Position numbers and translations under genes: made by a program. Source: Apoderus coryli (lineage: Eukaryota > Arthropoda > Insecta > Coleoptera > Attelabidae). From it: 64,000 nucleotides of DNA. This document shows positions 34,601-45,884 of the stretch, in pieces. Below the pieces are notes generated by a model that was not told the origin of the DNA, did no database searches, and saw only the letters and a program-made list of their open reading frames with translations. The stretch covers positions 13,994,869 through 14,058,868 of the forward strand of contig OU452209.1 of the NCBI GenBank assembly GCA_911728435.2, written 5' to 3'. Position 1 is the first letter of the stretch. Each line of letters opens with the position of its first letter.

Positions 34601-37600
34601 TCTAACTAATTTGACGACAATAAAACGTTGTTAGAAGTAATTGGTGATTGAAATAAATATATGCCTGTCCGAAAATAATTGGTATTCCTAATGTATAAAT
34701 TTGTGCGCCAGTAATTTATAATTATTGTAATCCAATTACTTATTAAGAGTAATTGCGATAACGCTGAAGGCAATTTAATAATTTGTAAATCTTACCTTAG
34801 CAAGTCCAGTACTCAATCGACCAGCAGTTGAACAAATGGACGGTACCAAGAAGGTAAGTACAGGAACAAAATACGTTTCTAAACAAAATGATTCGTATAA
34901 ATTATTAAAAATAATAAAATTTCAAGATCCACATGATTTAAGAAGGGTTTTAATCGATTATGGAAGAACTACACTGTGGAACAATCTGAAAATCTGATGT
35001 AGTACCTACTTAGACCGACGCGACGGGGCCAATGCCGCCTATATACAGGGTGACCCAAACTGGACGATTTCCTATGGGAACTGATGTTTCTATCACAGAC
35101 ACCGAAAAGTGACATGCGACCTCCAGTCTCAAATTTCATGAAAAACTCAATGGTGGCATTTCACAATTTTGGTCGATTTCGTTTTCGGCCTATAACTTCT
35201 TTGTTTTCTTAGATAATTAAATTCCGAAAAAACTTTTTCATGGCACTTTTTTATATAGAAGAAGCTGATGTGACTTGTTTTTATACAAGGCTATTCGTAA
35301 ATTGGTTGTAATAATTATTATTTTTTTCTTATGGAACACCCCATATATTTTTACATCTTCTTGTAATACATAAAACTCTCTTTACGAATATTAATATTTT
35401 TCACTAAGTAGGTACTAATAATACTAGACCAGGGTCGATAATTTTAAAAATGGTAAAAAGAAAAAAAATTATAGTAGGATGAAACCCATTGGAGAAGGTA
35501 GAGAATCTAACAAAAATGAAAGGAAAATAATATAAATTACGAGCGATCTGAGGTCGGGAAGGGGGAGGGGGTGAGTTTTTAAGGGTAAAAAAACCGTTAA
35601 TGTTAATTTCCGGTAAAACTGCAAGTCCTATGAAAAAAAGTTAAATGGCAAAGTCGTAGGTAATAAAAAGATCTTTTGTATCAACTCTTTTTTCACATAA
35701 CCTCAAACTTTATGTGAAAAATTCGAATAACCGAGTTTTTGGTTTTTTATTTTTATCTTTTGCAAACAAATTTATTTTTTGACGAAATTTTGGTGAAAAC
35801 TTACCTTTGTATGTCCCAAACATACAGTAATTTTTTTGATTTAAAATATTCATTTTCTCATCTTATTTTGACTTAATATCGAAAAAGCACCCTAATTTTC
35901 AATCGAAAATTCTCACGTCAAAATATCTGCTTTTTTAAAAAAGTTGTTGTTCGTTGAAATCTCTACTTTCTGATGGTATAAAAAAAATATACACTACTAT
36001 GGTAAATGTTCTCAGAAAATGCAAATAATGATCTAATAGTTTCAAACATGAATCCTTAAAAAATATCGTTGCATTTCTCCATTGTTTTGCTGGTTGCGAT
36101 ACAACATCTGGATTTGCCAGAACAGGAAAGAAAAGTATCGTCAACTCTTTATTAGCCGAGAAAAATGTGTCCAATTTGGCCAATACTTTTTTTTAAAAAG
36201 ACGCGAACAAGGAAGATATAAAAAAATGGATTACAATTAATCAAATCTATTAATAAATGTAAAAATGATATAACACTGAACAAATTAAGATTTCAAAAAT
36301 ATCAATTGGCAAGAATTAAATCTTCTTTCATATTGGCCAATCTCCCGCCCAAAGAAGGTGCAGCAGAACAACATTGTTACAGGGCATATTATCAGCTTCA
36401 GACTTGGCTGGGTAACGAACTGACAGCAACAGATTGGGGCTGGAAGCAACATCAACGCGCCGAAAACATGGTTTAAAATGCACATATTTATGCTCAAATT
36501 GTCCTGGTTCTGAAACATGCTCCAATGTGGAAGAAAAAACCTACGAGGAAGTTGCTGATTCAGATGAAATTGTGGATGAAGAACCAATGCAGACCGGAAA
36601 TAATCTTGGAGACGAAGACGGTGATGGTCTTGAAGATTTCAAAGATCCACTAGAATCGGGAAGGTTTGTCGGATCTAACGATGAAGAAATGCCATCAAAG
36701 AGACAAAAACTAATGGAGAAGTAATTAGAAAAAAAAAATTCGGATTCGAGTTTTTTTCATTATTTGCATTTTCTGAGAACAGTTACCATAGTAGTGTATA
36801 TATTTTTTTATACCATCAGAAAGTAGAGATTTCAACGAACAAAAAACACACCAACAAAAAACAGATATTTTGACGTGAGAATTTTCGATTGAAAATTAGG
36901 GTGCTTTTTCGATATTAAGTCAAAATAAGGTAAAAAAAAATGAATATTTTAAATCAAAAAAATTACTGTATGTTTGGGACATACAAAGGTAAGATTTCAC
37001 CAAATTTCGTGAAAAAATAAAAATTTTTGCAAAATATAAAAATAAAAAACCAAAAACTCGGTTATTCGAATTTTTCACATAAATTTTGAGGTTATGTGGA
37101 AAAAGTGTCAATACCAAAGTTATAGATCTTTCTATTACCTACAACTTTGTTATTTAACTTTTTTTCATAGGACTTGCAGTTTTACCCCTTCCCGATCTCA
37201 GATCGCCCGTAATTTATTTTTCCTTTCATTTTTGTTATATTCTCTACCTTTTCCAATGAGTGTCGTCCTACTATAATTTTTTTTTGTCTCAAAAATTATG
37301 GACGCAAGTCTATACATAATTTCGAAAGTTTTGAGTGTTCGAAGAATTTGATGAGGTAATAACGAGAAGGTATGGTACAAACTTGTCTAAATTTAACTCA
37401 TAGAAAATTACCGCCATGATTATTACCACTAATTAGTATCTACAATTCTGGAAGTACTATTTCTTAAAAATATTTCAGCCGAATTGACCGCGTCAATCTA
37501 AGTACTATACCACAGTGTGTTTTTCTATAATCAATCGAAACACTTCGCGGTGGGACACCCGGTATAAGTTTGTTGATTTGTTGTAAAATAAAAAAAAACT

Positions 37601-40600
37601 TACTTCCCCATGTCGTAGATTGATTTTCAGAAACCACCAGATTCGTTATAGCTGGATGAATTGGTACAATAGTAAATAAGATCATCATCACCATGAGAAC
37701 CCAAACACCTTTAATAATTTTTAGAATAGAATTGAATGATGTTATTTTTCTATCTGATACTTCTTTGTTATGGCTACCATAATATCTGTAAAAAAAATGA
37801 ACTTTCTTTGAAGAGGACACATAAAAACTTAATTAGGCAGAAAATTTCCGATGGCCCAGCTTGGTCTACAGAATCTGCTTCTGTTAACAAGTCTTACATA
37901 TAAAAATCTCCTTGTATTGAATTGTAACTGACACGCTACATGACATTTTTTGTCACAGTCTAATCCTAACTTAATCACAGTCATCACCAAAGCTATGGTA
38001 TCTTTTCTGCTGGAGTCCAACGTTATACCTAGAATACAACCCGGGTTTCTGTCCAGAAGGTCGGTTAGACTTCGATAAAGTCTCATTCATGCGACTGTTG
38101 TTGAAGTTGGAGCACTAGGGTCTTCGAGATTGTCTCTTCAAATGAATCGAGGCAATCTTTAAAGGCCTAAGATTTCAATGACGAGCGAATGGAGAGCTTT
38201 GGACGAGCTGTCGAATTTGAGTAGCATGCAAGAAATATCTGTTGTTGGACCTCTATTACTTTTGGCCTACACATCTGACCTTAGTCGCGTGTGAGCTTCT
38301 TTGCCGACGTCACTAAATTTTTGTGTAATCCGCTTCGAAAGAAATTAGACAGAACAATATTAGAGTACGGAAACAGCATTATATGGAAGCTCACATGCAA
38401 TGTAACATTTTCGATAATATCAGATAAGTAGATTAAAAATAACGAAGGTCCAAAAATGGATCCCTGTGGCACACACCGCAAAACCCGCAACGCGGCACGG
38501 AATCTGCACCTTTTAATAAATGCCTGGGATTTTGTTTTGTTTTGTCTTCGACAGTCCAGAAGAATTGTTATCACTGACATTATGAGCAGAAACCCGTGAT
38601 GTGTACTAGATATGTTTTGTTTTGCATGTCGGTTTAGATAAGTAAAGCAGTTTTGTGTGCTCTGACAAAGAAATGTAGAGGAATTAAAGTAACCCGAGAG
38701 TGAATTTCTACGGAAGTGTAATTTATTTTGAATAAAGATTACAAAAAATGCTTACCTATAAAACTCCGTTTTTGTACAGTAGTAGAATACAACACATGTT
38801 ATGATCATTATGAGAGCACCGCTCAGAAAGTACATTAAGGCAGCATCCCGAAAATTTGAAACAAGAACTAATGTGATGAGATTTAAAAGACTCGAGAAAA
38901 TATCACCAACTCCTTGGCCGATGAAATAGAAGTGCATGTTGACAGGTGGAAATTTGGCCATAAAACCCATAAGTCCAACGCTAGCAAATGAAGAAGTAAC
39001 TAGAAAAATAAACAAAATACCATGCATTAATGTGCAACCTAAAATTTCCAACGTAATCGCAGAGCAAATGTAGAAAAAAATATTTTTTAATGTAAATAAA
39101 CAATGTAGAATATTTGAAAGCTATTTTTAATTCTAAACTTCTTTCTCTTTTCTTTATAACAATTCTCGATATAGGCAAGAGCAAAAATCACATATTTTTT
39201 GACAAACCTCGTATACGACTGAAAAAATTTAACATTTGATGATTGCATTTTAGGTGTTAGACCATGCAGAACTTTTCATGAAGAATAACTTTTTTTCGTA
39301 AAATTAATAATAAACAATCATTGTTTTTGCAGAGGTTACTTTGGCGCTTTTTGAATAATTTGCGTGCATTGTCGGCTTTTAGATGCATTTGTACTGGACC
39401 CATTGCTTCTAGCGACTTGGACAAGGTATACCTTTCGTAAGTATAAAAGAAGGGATAACAATTTTTTTCAGTCGAAAATGACATACAGTGTATAGCAAAA
39501 AAGTTACGACCGATTCAATAGGGCTGGAACCCTATATGTAGCAACCTCTATCAGTAATCACAAAACTTAGATCATATTTCAATTTAGCATGATAAAAAAC
39601 CACTGTATACCACATTTTATCCATTTCTTGCGTCTCTGGCTAAAGATATTCAAAAAAACCCAAAAAAAAATTAAAATTCAACACTCCGTATCTTTTAACC
39701 GAAGGTCTTGCGGAACCGTGTTCATGGGAACTTATTTTCTTATTTTAGTGTCCTCTATTGTGTGGCACTATACAGTGTACTTTTTTCTATGTCACCCTGT
39801 ATATACTATAAGATACTATACTATAACTATAAACGCGGCGAATTGCTTTGTAGACATCAAGATCAGACGTACCGACACGATGAGAACCAACTGTATATTA
39901 TTTTAACTGTGATGTGGTATAGAAGTCAGTCAATGCCCCGATGGATTTGCCCTATAGCAAATAAGCCTTGAAATGCTAAGCAACGTGATCAAAGAAAGTT
40001 TGACGGATGATGCCAATAAAAATAATTTTTCCTGTTATACAAAATGATAAACTAGTCATGGATATTGACTGAAAAGTAACCCAAAACAGAATAAAAATAC
40101 TTACATGATAAACATGCTACGGACACCATCGTGAACACAAAAAATCCAGTCTGCCCTGAAAATAATTTATAATATTAATTTATAATTTGAAAATACGAGG
40201 GTACTTGGATAAATCCGTGATTTTTAAAAGGTTTTTCTGCAAAGAATTATTTTATTTTTCTACATAATCTGCTTTTAGCTCGATACATTTAGGCCAACCT
40301 GTTTCAAATGTTTTTATTCTTTCTAGATAATAATCTAGTTAAGCGTTTGTTGTGTAATCTTTCTTTAAATGCGGTCGTTTATGCCTCAAAACATTGTCAT
40401 ATCTCTCGAACAACTGTGAATAATCCTAGCTGGTGATCGATTTACACTGTTGAAAGAAATGGATCTGAATGACATTGGGCAAATCTCAGCAAACTGTGGT
40501 CATGACTTTGTTCATCAACAGACCCATCTTAGGCTTATTAAAAACCTAACGGCAACGCCGTTTAACTACCAATTTAAAGGGACAAGGTCAATGAAAGAAC

Positions 40601-43560
40601 ATCAAAGAATATTCGGCTTTCTTAATTTTACCATACGATTAAGACCATTTCCAGATGGATTCTGTGTGTATGTATGTGTGTCTGTATGTAGTCTTTCACG
40701 ATAGCGCCTAAACGCTTTAACCAATTGAGCTAAATTTTAGTATATGAGTTTGAGGCAGTCCTAGGATGGAGCCATTAGATTTTAGTTGAAATCGCTTCAG
40801 CCCTGCGATAGGGGTGGACATAACCACTAAATTTTCCTATATCAGTGGGGGTCGATCATTTGAAAGCCTTTTTATCTGCTTTACAGCGATAGGTCACTTT
40901 TGATAACTCTCGAGAAAATGGCGTTTAAAATGTCACCAGTATTTTCAAAACCGTGTAGTTAATTTCGTAGCTACTATTAAAATAATAAAATTAAAAAAAA
41001 AACAAGGAAATCAAAATCATTAAAAATGTTATTTTTGATATACCCTCTATAGTAATCGTAAATTTGGCATTAGCAATTGTAGTTTCGACACAAGCAGACG
41101 TTTTTATAAAGAATGACTTTTTCTTCTAAATCTACAAATAAAAAAGTTTTTGCTCTTCCAAACTCTATCTGTGGACACATTGGATAGAGTTTGGAAGAAG
41201 AAAAACTTTTTTATTTGTAGATTTAGACGAAAAAGTCATTCTTTATAAAAACGTCTGCTTGTGTCAAAACTACAAATTAAAATACCAAATTTACGATTAC
41301 TATACAGGGTATACAAAAATAATATTTTTAATGATTTTGATTTTCTTGTTTTCTTAATTTTATTATTTTAATGGTAGCTATGAAATTAACCACTTTGAGA
41401 AAAAAGTTTATTAGTGTTTTTTGCACAATTGGTGTAATAAATCACGGTTTTGAAAATATTTTCATAAAATTAAAAAAAAAAAACAAAAAAAATCATAAAA
41501 ATGTTATTTTTGATATACCCTGTATAGTAATCGTAAATTTGGTAATTGAAATTGTAGTTTCGACACAGGCAGACGTTTTTATAAATAATGACTTTTTCGT
41601 CTAAATCGACAAATAAAAAAGTTTTTCCTCTTCCAAACTATAGCCGTGGACACATTGTATAATAAAGTTCCAAAACTTGTATAGGTACTTTGAAAAGCTA
41701 GGTGCATGATTTTTTCACACTTACATCCTTCCGTGTCGATTTTTGCAAATATTGTATGCATGACAAAAACACAAGAAGCTCCAATGTAGAACACATACAA
41801 TTTGGATGATAGTCTCCACTTATGTCCTATAAACACAGAGGCAAACATTGATAACAAATTTGGAAATGTGGATGAAAAACTGTTGACAGTGGCAAAGTTT
41901 GTTTGCATCCACGTCCGATTATCGGAATTATCTTCTTGGAAGATTGTTGAGGTATCGTGGAACTTGTACATCCAATACTACAATAATAAATCAACATGAG
42001 ACTTTTCCAAATGAAATTAAAACATGTTACCTTACAATTATTCAATCTTCAATTAATTGTGTCCTTAATAACTTTACTCGCTACTTAATGGACTATTTCT
42101 TCAAAAGCTTAACTTACCTTATTTGTTGTTATCAAAAATGAAACAGGTACGGTAACTGACAGTCCCAGCAAAAAGGAAGTTATCTTAAATACGTGATAGT
42201 TGTCATGAATATTTGGATTTACTTTAACATGGTGATGGTTATTATGTTCTTCTGCGTCTAAAAAAAAATATATACAGAATAATTCCTGAGGCACTGCAAG
42301 GTGCTGAATGATCTTTCCATTATGCAGGTAGTTCAAGGTTGGGTGGGCGAGTGAAATTTGGAGCGCTTTTTCAATGCGTGGGTAAAAGATTGCGCCTCAT
42401 CAACTAGTTCAATTTCTTTTAACTCCGAGTCTGACAAGTTGTAGTACTTAGTCACAAACGTGTAAATCATTCAGCAGTAAATTAAGTCTGTGGCTAGCAC
42501 AATGCAAATACAACCCCCGCGTGTACTTTTCTCGAATAAATTAAACCGTCATGCGATTATATTCGTGATACCCACGAAATCGAACTTTTTAGGATGCGAA
42601 TATATCTGAGATACCCATCAGTAGGGTAGGATCATTTGAATTTAAATTTTTTCAGTTATATAACTTTATTGTTTTTTTTTTTTGTAATAGGAACTGTCCA
42701 GGGGGGGCAAGCGCAATAGTTATTATTAATAGTTAATCTTGACGTTTGACTAGACTCGAAACAAGACTTTCAGATTTTATTTTTTGATAAAATTTTGTAT
42801 AATCAGCTGTTTTTGTATATCGTAACAATATGTACGATATACTTTATTATTTAATCAGACTCCAATGCTCAGGATTTGAAGTGCTTGAATGCAAAAAGCT
42901 GTTGAACAATTCCAACAGTAAATCTTTACTAATGCGAATATTCTGAAGACCATGACAATACAAAAAACACGAGAATGGAGACCCTAATAGGAAAAAAGCA
43001 ACGAGCAGCTAACGACTTCAACAACATCGAAGGCACTGAGATATATTGATTTTGAGTAACTTTGAACAGATTCCTGTCATCGACGCATCATTTAACCGAT
43101 TATTTACAAAAGGAACAAGATCCCCTTGCAGGTTAAGCTCCAAATGATTAGTCTATGTGAGTGCACCATGGTTTGTTTCAAACGCACATATGCGAAGGGC
43201 CTTGAAAGTCGGCTCCCTGAGGGAATTCATGAGGTTGAGGGCCCAGGAATTCCACTGATATGTAAAGCAGTCAACGACGATGTAGAAGAGCGTGTCAGGC
43301 GGCACGAAGAAGACCGTACAGCAGCAACTAAAAGGCTATTACGACAGTGAAAATGGATGGTTCCCGAGCCAAACAACAAATGAGGAAGAGTTTTAGTGGA
43401 GTTAAAGTCTTTCACATTACCAAGGGAAGTGGTCAGCAACACCCAATCTCTCCTCTTTCTTGGCCAAAACAAAAAGACAAAAAAAAACTGTAAGTTGTAA
43501 AAGAATACAGATCATTAATCACATACCTTCTTTAGAGACAGGTTTAACTTTGTCTGGCAT
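31643..43560 (-). CDS. equilibrative nucleoside transporter (SLC29/ENT family), nine exons
   Basis: Integral membrane carrier for nucleosides. Exons on the minus strand: 43560-43527, 42257-42118, 41977-41725, 40155-40105, 39038-38756, 37785-37604, 34878-34796, 32762-32563 and 31754-31643. Every junction has an AG acceptor and a GT donor, phases agree throughout, and the joined frame is 1338 nt (445 residues plus TGA), close to the usual ENT length. Motifs: YWMYKFHDTS after the first membrane segment, FPPVNMHFYFIGQGVGDIF (the GQG helix), WGKTYFVPVLTF and STAGRLSTGLAK in exon 7, then RIPAYGLLAFAILRILIF, FPHDWQYGLILG and a last membrane helix ending LGMGLVKIL. The start ATG at 43560 has an in-frame TAA two codons upstream (TAA ATA ATG). 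The cytoplasmic loop after helix six (exon 6) is short. Introns are packed with transposon debris. Substrate preference cannot be read from sequence. Confidence 0.93.
32137..32430 (+). pseudogene. LINE RT thumb fragment in ENT intron 8
   Basis: IKIDNVDIGFTRVAKSLGIY followed by LDDYLRVTEHKCIKKSYAAR matches the region after the RT active site of CR1/jockey-like LINEs (the LGVxLDxxLxFxxHV block). No catalytic motif is present. It is antisense to the host gene. Confidence 0.6.
33050..33110 (+). ncRNA. Penelope-type hammerhead-like motif, degenerate core
   Basis: CTGAAGA at 33063-33069 (one change from CTGATGA) is followed by a perfect five-pair helix GTGCC/GGCAC (33071-33075 with 33082-33086) with loop TATAAT, then GAAAC. 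The layout is that of the minimal hammerhead of Penelope-like elements. The U-to-A change in the core should abolish cleavage. It lies in ENT intron 7. Confidence 0.45.
34200..34625 (-). pseudogene. mariner-family transposase C-terminal third in ENT intron 7
   Basis: A continuous minus-strand frame from about 34620 reads VRQNIWFQLDGAPAHFARIV, RRYLHENFPQRWIRRGR, PVKWTPRSPDLTPLDYSIWG and CMKDFVYKVPILSENHLIE, and stops at 34220. Both the second (LDGAPAH) and third (TPLDYSIWG) catalytic Asp blocks are intact. The N-terminal half is missing. It runs in the same direction as the host gene. Confidence 0.85.
35425..37313. mobile_element. 1.9 kb fold-back element with ~530-600 bp inverted arms, ENT intron 6
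   Basis: The left arm, ~35425-36035, is the reverse complement of the right arm, ~36758-37313, with point differences and small indels. Matching landmarks include TTATAGTAGGA (35472 against 37270), GTATGTCCCAAACATACAG (35810 against 36970), CGAAAAGCACCC-like words (35880 against 36905) and CTGAGAACA (36010 against 36775). The unique centre carries broken plus-strand coding sequence. The outer ends are approximate. Confidence 0.85.
36055..36724 (+). pseudogene. GCDTTS / Cys-rich ORF remnant inside the fold-back element
   Basis: Plus-strand frames give FLHCFAGCDTTSGFARTGKK (36065), then LNKLRFQKYQLARIK (36275), LPPKEGAAEQHCYRAYYQLQ and TWLGNELTATDWGWK (36340-36445). A shifted frame (36434-36724) has RRKHGLKCTYLCSNCPGSET and a long acidic tail ending EMPSKRQKLMEK. 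I recognise this order (GCDTTS block, then WGW, then a C-x-C-R-K-x-G-L-x-C Cys-rich block) from a recurrent animal ORF of unknown function found in repeats. I do not have a family name. The part just before the Cys-rich block is deleted and the frame shifts there. Confidence 0.65.
37830..38600 (-). pseudogene. LINE fragments in ENT intron 5
   Basis: On the minus strand RCVPQGSIFGPSLFLIYLSD (38475-38410) is the RT block before the active site. GCILGITLDSSRKDTIA (38040-37990) resembles the thumb LGxxLDxxL block. The YADD block between them is not readable. Both run in the same direction, as expected for one degraded non-LTR element. Confidence 0.55.
39485..40000. repeat. dispersed repeat with CACCCTGTATATA end, ENT intron 4
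   Basis: The segment around 39670-39810 ends in TCACCCTGTATATACT, the word that also marks repeats at 28790-29385, 33595 and 41515. No coding potential was recognised in the open frames here. Confidence 0.35.
40195..40345 (-). pseudogene. mariner transposase C-terminus in ENT intron 3
   Basis: The minus strand reads LERIKTFETGWPKCIELKAD followed by YVEK and a stop, the standard end of mariner (mos/irritans-like) transposases. ACGAGGGTACTTGG at 40196 is a plausible terminal sequence. The rest of the gene was not found. Confidence 0.7.
40953..41660. repeat. three-copy inverted plus direct repeat, ENT intron 3
   Basis: Unit 1 (40953-41166, +) is followed after a 14-nt spacer by an inverted unit 2 (41181-41393). 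A third unit in the first orientation then follows (about 41450-41660). All share ATAGTAATCGTAAATTTGG and CAGACGTTTTTATAAA (or complements). Units 1 and 2 form a ~210 bp-arm hairpin. It lies less than 100 bp from exon 3. Confidence 0.85.
42258..43526. other. ENT intron 1
   Basis: Intron between the 11-codon first exon and exon 2. It contains a 74-codon plus-strand frame at 43126-43350 of higher GC than its surroundings, with no motif I can place, and otherwise nothing recognisable. Confidence 0.5.
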
Positions 43561-44230
43561 TATTTAAACAAACTAAAAACTATTAAATTTTCACCAAACT
43601 TTGGACACCTGAATTTTGAATAATCACCAAACTGCTGTTGTAAGCACTAATAAATACATCATTTTATAGGACTAGATATATATCTTGAGTATATGAAGTG
43701 GCTAAAACCGAAAAAATTATCTGCTAAACTGATAATGAATATCGAAGTATTTTAACTAACCATTCCAAAAGTTGTCTTGATTGTTTAGGCATTTAGAAAA
43801 TTATTAATTTATGCTTCAAGTGTTAAGCAACAGTTTAATTACTTTTGTGAGATAAGGAACATATACCTTTCGGTTTATACCTATTAGGTCATCGGATTTC
43901 ACCTGCCATGTAAAATTATTATTTGTTTACATATTGAATTATCGTAGATTTAAATAAATTAGGTAGGAATTTGAGAAAATCTACGCTATAATCGTTGGCT
44001 GTAAAATTTAAATGAATTTCCAGTAATAAACTACTACAACTAAACTTGTTTACTTTATTGGTATTTATGAGGGACGTATAAAAAATATGCAACGTTGTTT
44101 ACCAAAAAGTATACACATACAGGGGCCTATCCATGACCAACCTTGACATAATATGATAGTTGGGTTCATTTAAAAAAATTTGTAATGCATTTGTTTTTGT
44201 TTCGAAGTTGATCAAACATTTAATTAATCA
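43561..44230. promoter_or_regulatory. presumed upstream region of the ENT gene
   Basis: The minus-strand 5' UTR and promoter of the transporter should lie here, between its ATG (43560) and the Crypton starting at 44233. I see no unambiguous TATA or initiator. This is placement by inference only. Confidence 0.3.
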
Positions 44231-44232
44231 TA

Positions 44233-45868
44233 TTTACCTACGACCACTACTTTAAATACTTAAAAACGCACACTGTCTCCGATCAATGTAAGATTCCTAT
44301 TACGCACGGTAAAAAAATCGCACAGCTTGGTAAAAAAATCGTACAGTTTTCCTAGCAAACAAACAAACTTATTCAAAAACTGACATAATCTTGAATCACA
44401 TTTGTATGTGAGTGTAATATTATAAAGTGAAATTAGTTTGATTACATAAAAAATGTCGAGTCGAGAAATTGCAGAAGCTGCTAAAAACAACTTGTTACCG
44501 GCAAAATCTGAATATCGATACAAATTTACTTACCAAAGATTCATGGAATGGAGATTAACAAACGACGTTAAATCATTTTCCGAGAATATAATGATACCAT
44601 GTTTCCAAGAACTATCAAAAACGATGAAGTCTCCCTCACTTTGGCCATTTTACTCAATGTTAAAGGCCACAATTAATATAAATCACAATGTCGATATTGG
44701 AAACTACTCCAAATTACAAGCTCTCCTGAAGAGAAAATCGGACGGCTTTAAATCCAAAAAATCCAAGATTTTGACAAGCAAGAATATAAACGATTTTCTA
44801 GAAAACGCACCAGATGATAAATATTTGTTTATGAAGGTAATATATTGAGCTCAATATAATGTTAGATGTGTAAATTTATTTCAAATCGTCTTTTAGGTTG
44901 CTCTTATAATTGGTATAAGCGGTGCATGTAGGAAACAAGAGTTGCGTAATATAAAACCGTCAGATATTCAAGAGACAGAGAAGAATCTAATTATTAATAT
45001 TCCCGATTCAAAAACTAAACGGCAACGTTCTTTTGTGGTGTCAGAATATTTTTACCCCAAGGTTAAAAAATATATAAACTTTCGCTCTGCAGTAAATACA
45101 GCTCCAAATTTACCTTTTTTCCTAAACTATATAAACGAAAAACGTACCAAACAGTCTGTTGGTATTAACAGGTTAGGAAAGATTCCAAAAGAAATAGCCA
45201 TATATCTGGGACTACCAGAAGCAGCGACTTATACAGGACACAGTTTTCGACGCTCGACCGCGACTATTCTTGTTGACGCGGGTGGTGACTTATTAGATTT
45301 AAAAAGACACGGCGGATGACAGTATTCAGCCGTACCTGAAGGGTATGTGGATAAGTCCCTAAATAATCAAACTAACAATTCGTCAAAATATCATCTGCAA
45401 GTACTAGTAATAGTACTAATAGTATTAATGAAAATTTCATTGAGGCAACTAATAATATAAATCTTACTTATGCTTCAACAAGCAAAACAAACGATATACC
45501 TTTTGTCTTCAATAATTGTTCTGTAACTATAAATAATTATTATAATAAGAATAAATAATATATTAAAAAATAACATTTGTAAATTTAAATAATCATACTG
45601 TAGAATTATTACAATAAATACCTTCTCGTTAATGTTATCACGTTTTTAAATTATTAAATTATTGATATTGTTACCAGTTCATATGGAAAACTAGAACTAA
45701 ATGATGTTGTGTTAATAAGTAGGTCGTAGGTAAAGTATAGTACGTAATATGTGTTGTAATGCAATTACGCACTCATAGAATTACGCACTCGCCGCTCCAA
45801 GGCGTCGTGCGTAACTTTTCCATTCGTGCGTAAAATGCTTTTTACAACACTTATTACGTAATATACTA
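44233..45868 (+). mobile_element. Crypton-type element, best copy
   Basis: This copy is homologous over both ends with 22573-23350. The word TTTACCTACGACC near 44232 recurs inverted at 45718-45732. Beyond that lies a ~133 bp near-palindrome (45736-45868) built on TACGTAATA, GTGTTGTAA and TTACGCAC words. Homology to the other copy ends at ACGTAATATACTAT on the right, so the palindrome belongs to the element. Classical Cryptons lack inverted termini, so these ends are noteworthy. Confidence 0.75.
44453..45558 (+). pseudogene. Crypton tyrosine recombinase with one intron
   Basis: Exon 1 (44453-44835) encodes a SAM-like N-terminal domain (YRYKFTYQRFMEWRLTNDVK ... KSKILTSKNINDFLENAP). A 61 bp GT-AG intron (44836-44896) follows. 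Exon 2 resumes as VALIIGISGACRKQELRNIK (first catalytic Arg), then RQRSFVVSEYFYPKV, KQSVGINRLGKIPKEIA, TYTGHSFRRSTATILV (H-x2-R) and LKRHGG. The next codon, Trp in relatives and TGG in the other copy, is TGA (45317-45319). Read-through gives VPEGYVDKSL, which carries the likely Tyr nucleophile. After one more shift a Ser/Asn-rich tail ends FNNCSVTINNYY at 45558. There are only two lesions, so this is a fairly recent copy. Confidence 0.82.
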
Positions 45869-45884
45869 TTTCAGAATTCAATCA

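Noticed and set aside
35935..36183. 82-codon minus-strand frame in the fold-back element
   Set aside because: The opposite strand carries the recognisable GCDTTS block, so this is its shadow plus arm sequence.
40450..40704. 84-codon frame ending in a VCVCVSVC run
   Set aside because: The end is a GTATGTGTGT microsatellite, and the rest lacks any family motif.
43126..43350. 74-codon plus-strand frame in ENT intron 1
   Set aside because: No recognised motif or gene context. Described only as intron content.
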